Shown one piece after another: positions 59,526 through 64,000 of a stretch of 64,000 nt of DNA. Under the pieces are notes generated by a model. The model worked only from the letters and a program-made list of their open reading frames with translations, made no database searches and was not told the origin of the DNA. The position numbers and the translations under genes are program-made. Source of the DNA: Aselliscus stoliczkanus (Eukaryota > Chordata > Mammalia > Chiroptera > Hipposideridae); NCBI GenBank assembly GCA_033961575.1, contig CM066735.1, forward strand, positions 30,461,501 through 30,525,500, in the 5' to 3' direction. Numbering within the stretch: the stretch's first letter is position 1; each line of letters begins with the position of its first letter.

Positions 59526-60129
59526 TTGGTTCTCAAATGTTTTGGCCTGAGAACCCCTTTATGCAATAAAAATGATCAGGGACCCCAAAGAACTTTTGTT
59601 TATGTAGGTTACAGCTATCTGTATTTACTGTGACAGAAATTAAAATTGAATTAAAATAATTTTAATTTATTAAAAAATAAACACATTGTATTTTAATATA
59701 AATAATGTATTTTTATGAAAAATGATGTAATTTTTCAAAATGAAAAAATTTCAAGTGACATTATTTTTACATTTTTTTGAATCATTTTAATATCCAGCTT
59801 AATAGAAGACAGCTGGGGCCGGCTGAGTGGCGCGGTGGTTAAGAGCTGGCTTGGGACGCCAGCGGCCCTGGTTCAGATCCCACATATGAGGTCCAGTGAC
59901 ACTTGCCTCAAAAAAAAAAAAAAAAAAAAAAAGAAAGCTGGACCCACATTTGTTTCTGCTTTCAAAACCTTACAGTATGTAAAACTTCACTGTATACTTC
60001 TGAGAGAATGAAAGTGAAAACAGCAAATAATATTTGTTAGTATTATTTTAAAAACAGATTAGACTTTACTCACCCTCTGAGAGGATCTAGGGAATCTGAG
60101 AGGTTCCTGGACCACACTGTGAGAACCAG
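59526..60129 (+). mobile_element. hAT-type non-autonomous DNA element, split by a SINE
   Basis: Starts TGGTTCTCAAATGTTTTGGC and contains GGGACCCCAAAGAACTTTTG. Ends GGACCACACTGTGAGAACCA, whose reverse complement matches the start. The family A SINE at 59816 interrupts it. Confidence 0.8.
59816..59932 (+). mobile_element. SINE (family A) inside the hAT element
   Basis: GGCCGGCTGAGTGGCGCGG head, GGCTTGGGACGCCAGCGGCC stem, CTTGCCTC plus a 20+ base poly(A). Target duplications AGA(C/A)AGCTGG. Confidence 0.93.
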
Positions 60130-61453
60130 TTTTTTAGCTGGCTTTCTCCTGAGATGGTCAGATTCTCCAGAAAAGCCTCTCTTTCCTAGAATGCTGGCTG
60201 TCAGGATTGTGGAACCCAAAGTGGGGAAGAGAGAAATGAAAATGAACTTGCATTTTTAGGCCTCAGTTCTGTGTGATATCCCTCAGACCAGTCCATGAAC
60301 CTTGTATTTTTCCATCCAGCCTCTTGTGCAAAGTATAGGAGTTTCAGAGTCCAGTTGCTTTTAAAACATATTTTCAACCAGTCCTGCTGCTTTAAGTTAT
60401 GCTGTCACCTCGACTTCCAAAAGTACCAAACATTCTTAATTCTAGAGTCTCTTAGGGGGTCTGTTGTGGAAATTGGGTTGTTTTTCAGTTTTCTCCGTTC
60501 TGGCCAAATTCAGCTTTTTTGGCTCTGATGTAAGTTAGTGTCCAACTTCCATCTGCTTTCTAGGTATCAAAATGTTCTTGCATTTGTTTCCTCGCCTTTT
60601 TTTTTGTCCTTTTGGATTTATGCATAAAAGAAGAGAAAACCTTGAAGGTTTTATTTTATTTTTTTATTGGTGTTTGGGGACATAGTGGAGCTGAAAATGT
60701 GTGTGTGTTCAAGGTACCATCTTTTATTGGATATCTCATCAGTGGCATTTAAATGGATGTTTCCCTATCGCTTGTTTACACTCTGTGATAGTACTTTTGT
60801 TTTTTTAATGTGGTGAACACACTTTCTTAGAGAGGGCTTAACTCTTTGATCAGATAACCCTCTTTCTTACATTCTGGTGATATTATCTGGCATTCTAGAG
60901 AGCCTGAACAGATTATGTGAGGTTGTCTCTGCTGAAGCAGTAACTGCTGCTAATTCAGTAAATCAAGACAGAGTCCCTGAGGCCTCTTAAAGGTAGTTGC
61001 ATTGGCAGAGAACAGACTATATCAGTCTGTTGTTCTCATTAGGCTCCATAAAGAACCATGTGCAAATACCACTGTCTTCTGGTGAAAGATTATGTGTTTA
61101 CTACCCTTACAGAGATACTGTGAGAGCACAACAATAGATACAGCTCCTAGAATCAACAGAACAGGGAGAGAATTAGGGTTCATGGTGCTCCCAAAACAGT
61201 CTTTCTTAAGCATTAGTGTGTCAGAAGCATCTGATGGTCTTGTTAAGTCTCATGTTGCTGGGCCCCCCTCAGCGTCTGATTCACACAGGAACATAAATGA
61301 ATACACACAAATTCCCTTTAGAGATACAGCAGCATTCAATGTCATCTTGTCTAGTTCTTTATTTTATAAACACCAAAACGATTATCACTACCTAACACTT
61401 TTTTTCCTATTAAATTCTTCAGTGTCTTCTTTTAAAATAATTACAATTTGTGA

Positions 61454-61493
<40 letters not shown>

Positions 61494-62544
61494 CAGATTC
61501 ATAATTAAATCCTCTCTTATGGTCGAGGAACTTAAAATCATATGGGAAAAATAAAGTTGAGAGAGTAAGACTGAGAGCGAACCTATGAAGGTCCTAAAAT
61601 ATTTTTATGTTTACTAAAAATTAAAGTGCTTTTCAAAAGGGAATATCAAAATTGTAATTTAAAGTTGCATTCTCAGAGACTTTTATAGATGTTTGGTCCT
61701 CTATTTGCATATTCAGCTTCTCTGATGTTATGACTTGATGTTGTTGATTCTAAGCAGACTTTGACACTTAGGATTAAAAAAAACAAATGGTAAGTGACCT
61801 TTTAAGAACCTGCTCCCCTTACCAGCGGCCAAGCTGTGTTTGCCCAAGCCCCTGGTGGTGTACAGGATTATATGCTTCATTAGCTCCACCTCTGGTGGCT
61901 GCATGCAAGAGCCCGTCACACACAGACTGACACCTGGCTAGCATCCCTTCGCCACCTTCTTCCCTCCTATGGACCCGAGGCTTACCCCCACTTCTCTCAA
62001 GTTTTCACAAGGTTGCATTGCCAAAATGTCTATTTCTACTCAGGCTTTCATTTTACAGCCCCTTTCCTAATTATCCTTTACAGGGGTGATTTATCATCTC
62101 ACATACTAAAGATAAAATTCCCCTGGCTTAGGAAAGAAGAATGGATGTTATCTGATAACATATTCATGCAACAAAAACTCGTGGGTGGGGAGGTCTTACT
62201 ACATATACAGAACATTTTCCTCTTGACAATTTTTTCTTCTTTACACATCAAAGGCAAGAATATATAGTCAGCCAAATAGTTAACTAATTTATTGACTTAG
62301 GAAAATTGTCCCTTTTCAGTCAAGGAGGAGAGTTTGTTCTGAGTTAGACCATAGTTAATTTACTTGTGTGATTGCTTTCGTGTTTTTATATGCTATTCCT
62401 CTTTCCCCACAAATTCTGTTTTCTTCTTATATACAACCTGTGTAGAATTAAATGTTTTCATAATTGACTTACATGTTTCATGGGCCAGTTTTACTGCTAT
62501 ATAGTTGTTCATCAAAGCATTATTTTACTTAAATTTTTATTTGA
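60130..62544. other. Intergenic DNA with a (CA)n microsatellite
   Basis: No gene or family-level repeat recognised. (CA)n lies at about 61458-61490. The open frame at 61092-61508 contains the CA repeat and shows no domain. Confidence 0.5.
61458..61490 (+). repeat. (CA)n microsatellite
   Basis: About 16 CA units. Confidence 0.96.
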
Positions 62545-62737
62545 GGGCCGGCCAAGTGGCGCGGTGGTTAAGCGCTGGCTTGGGAAGCTGGCGGCCCCAG
62601 TTCGGGTCCCACATATGAGGGCCAGTGACACTGCCCTCAAAACAAAACAAAAAGCAAACAAACAAAAAAAAAACCAAAAAAACAACAACACAACACACAA
62701 CACCACATACCACACCATAACAAAACACAAAACACAA
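62545..62737 (+). mobile_element. SINE (family A) with a long mutated tail
   Basis: GGGCCGGCCAAGTGGCGCGG head to CACTGCCCTC, then about 100 bases of A-rich AAAC/CAACA/CACACC sequence. Perfect 14-bp target duplications AAATTTTTATTTGA at 62531 and 62738 show that the whole tail belongs to the insertion. Confidence 0.95.
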
Positions 62738-62751
62738 AAATTTTTATTTGA

Positions 62752-63504
62752 AGATCTCAAAAAACTGGCTATGATTATACCTCCTTGTAAAAATAATTGT
62801 TATCCTGCTTTTGATTAAGGTGGAGAGATCGAAAAATTATCCAGAGACCTCAGTGGCTCAGGGGATCGATCAATAGCTGTAATATTTCCTATACCTCGGA
62901 TGACCTTGAGCCTTGACATTCCTGCAACAAAAAAGCATTCCCAGGCCTTAGGCCCCAGATCTCCATTTGTAAGTACTTTCAGCCTCAAAAGAGCTTTTAC
63001 GGTTTGGTTTTGTCACCTTTAGTATATGATACCCTAATAATACAGCATTTACACCCTTGAGGAGACTATTGTAAAGATACATGTGGTGAATTGCAGTTTT
63101 GGCAAAGCACAAATTTTAATCATGAAATGTTTAAGGCAGGTGCGGTAGCCCTTGGTAATTGTGATACCAGCAACTCACCCATTGCCCACAGAGCTCCACA
63201 GCTTTTTTCCTGAAGTTTCCTGAAGTTATAGAAATACTCTTGTGAAATGTCAGTTGATGGTACTTGTAGTGGAATGAAGAAATCTGAGAAAAATGATCAT
63301 TCCTAGACTGAAAATTAGAAGTTTTGTAAGGAAAATCGTTCTGTGTGATAGTTCTTCCACAAGTTTGTTGCCCAGGATGTTACTGGTCTTATGGGGACTG
63401 AAAAAAGAAGGGTTTTAGGAGATGCTTCTTGAAAAACACATCCTGTGGCTGGCCCAAAACTTAGGACATTCTAGATCAACCAATCTTCCTTTCATTTTCT
63501 TTTT
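62752..63504. other. Intergenic DNA without recognised gene
   Basis: AT-rich. Nothing I can name. Confidence 0.5.
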
Positions 63505-64000
63505 TTAAATTTTTTTATCAATTTCTTTATTGCAAGATTTATAACAATGTTTACTGTATTGATGTGTATACCTAATTTGTTTTTAATCTTATTTATTGAG
63601 ATATAATTGACATATTAGTTTAAGGTGTTCAGCATAATGATTTGATAAATGTATATTTTGCAAAATAATCACTTTAAGTCTAGTTAACACATCACCACAC
63701 GTAGTTAAAACTTGTTTCTTGTGACAAGAACTTTTAAGATCTACTCTCTGGGCGACATTCAAATATGCAATAACTATGGATTAAATCCCAGGACTTACTT
63801 ATTTTATAACTGGAAGTTTGTAACTTTTGACCGCCTTCACCCATTTTTCCCACCCTGCCATTCCGTGACTCCGGCGCCACCCATCTTTTGTTCTCCACAT
63901 CTGTGAGTTTTGTTTTTGCCTTTTTTTAAGATTCCACATATAAGTGAGATCATATAGCATTTGCCTTTCTCTGTCTTACTTATTTAGTAGACTGACTTCA
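63505..64000 (-). repeat. L1 3' end, antisense, running off the window
   Basis: TTATTGAGATATAATTGACA, TTGTGACAAGAACTTTTAAG, CTTATTTTATAACTGGAAGT and ATTCCACATATAAGTGAGAT are the classic reversed L1 3' UTR. Confidence 0.88.

Noticed and set aside
1..64000. CRISPR arrays, bacterial operons or a new defence system
   Set aside because: The window is mammalian; regular repeats present are microsatellites and transposons, with no spacer-repeat pattern and no bacterial gene layout.

Overview
This window is nuclear DNA from a mammal, most likely a bat. It is AT-rich, intron-containing and densely packed with interspersed repeats. The main lineage clue is a set of related tRNA-headed SINEs with GGCCGGCC-type heads. 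One of them (50549-50740) has the conserved TGCGCCCTCCACAACTAGA body and an AATAAAA-type tail that I associate with horseshoe-bat-like (rhinolophoid) SINEs. Small mariner-like and piggyBac-like non-autonomous elements fit a bat, because bats kept DNA transposons active unusually late among mammals. The genus cannot be fixed from the sequence alone.

One protein-coding gene is certain. CBR4 (carbonyl reductase 4, a short-chain dehydrogenase/reductase) lies on the + strand in five coding exons: 29420-29561, 31930-32050, 32747-32883, 34254-34388 and 44334-44512. Joined, they give exactly 237 codons plus stop, with phase-consistent GT/AG junctions and intact cofactor and catalytic residues. The product is the beta subunit of the mitochondrial 3-oxoacyl-ACP reductase (with HSD17B8) and acts in mitochondrial type II fatty acid synthesis. 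The 5' end sits in a CpG island (about 28960-29800) that carries a near-perfect ZNF143/Staf site.

The left flank (1-28960) is intergenic. It holds an antisense retroviral LTR with U3 tandem repeats, composite SINEs, L1, L2 and MIR remnants, MaLR LTRs (one nested in another), MER5-type hAT DNA and several microsatellites. Introns 1-4 hold SINEs with clear target-site duplications, L1 pieces, a (TG)n tract and, in the 9.9-kb intron 4, a 115-bp piggyBac-like MITE flanked by TTAA.

The right flank (44513-64000) is dominated by an antisense L1 of about 5.6 kb, broken up by younger SINEs, a short young L1 copy and a cluster of mariner pieces. That cluster includes the C-terminal tail of a transposase and a perfect-TIR 81-bp palindromic MITE. 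Beyond the L1 lie a second 81-bp MITE, a decayed ERV reverse-transcriptase fragment, a Tigger-like fragment, a hAT element, and another L1 that runs off the window edge.

I found no bacterial-type operons, CRISPR arrays or new gene system. The less ordinary material is the DNA-transposon content and the modular SINE architecture.
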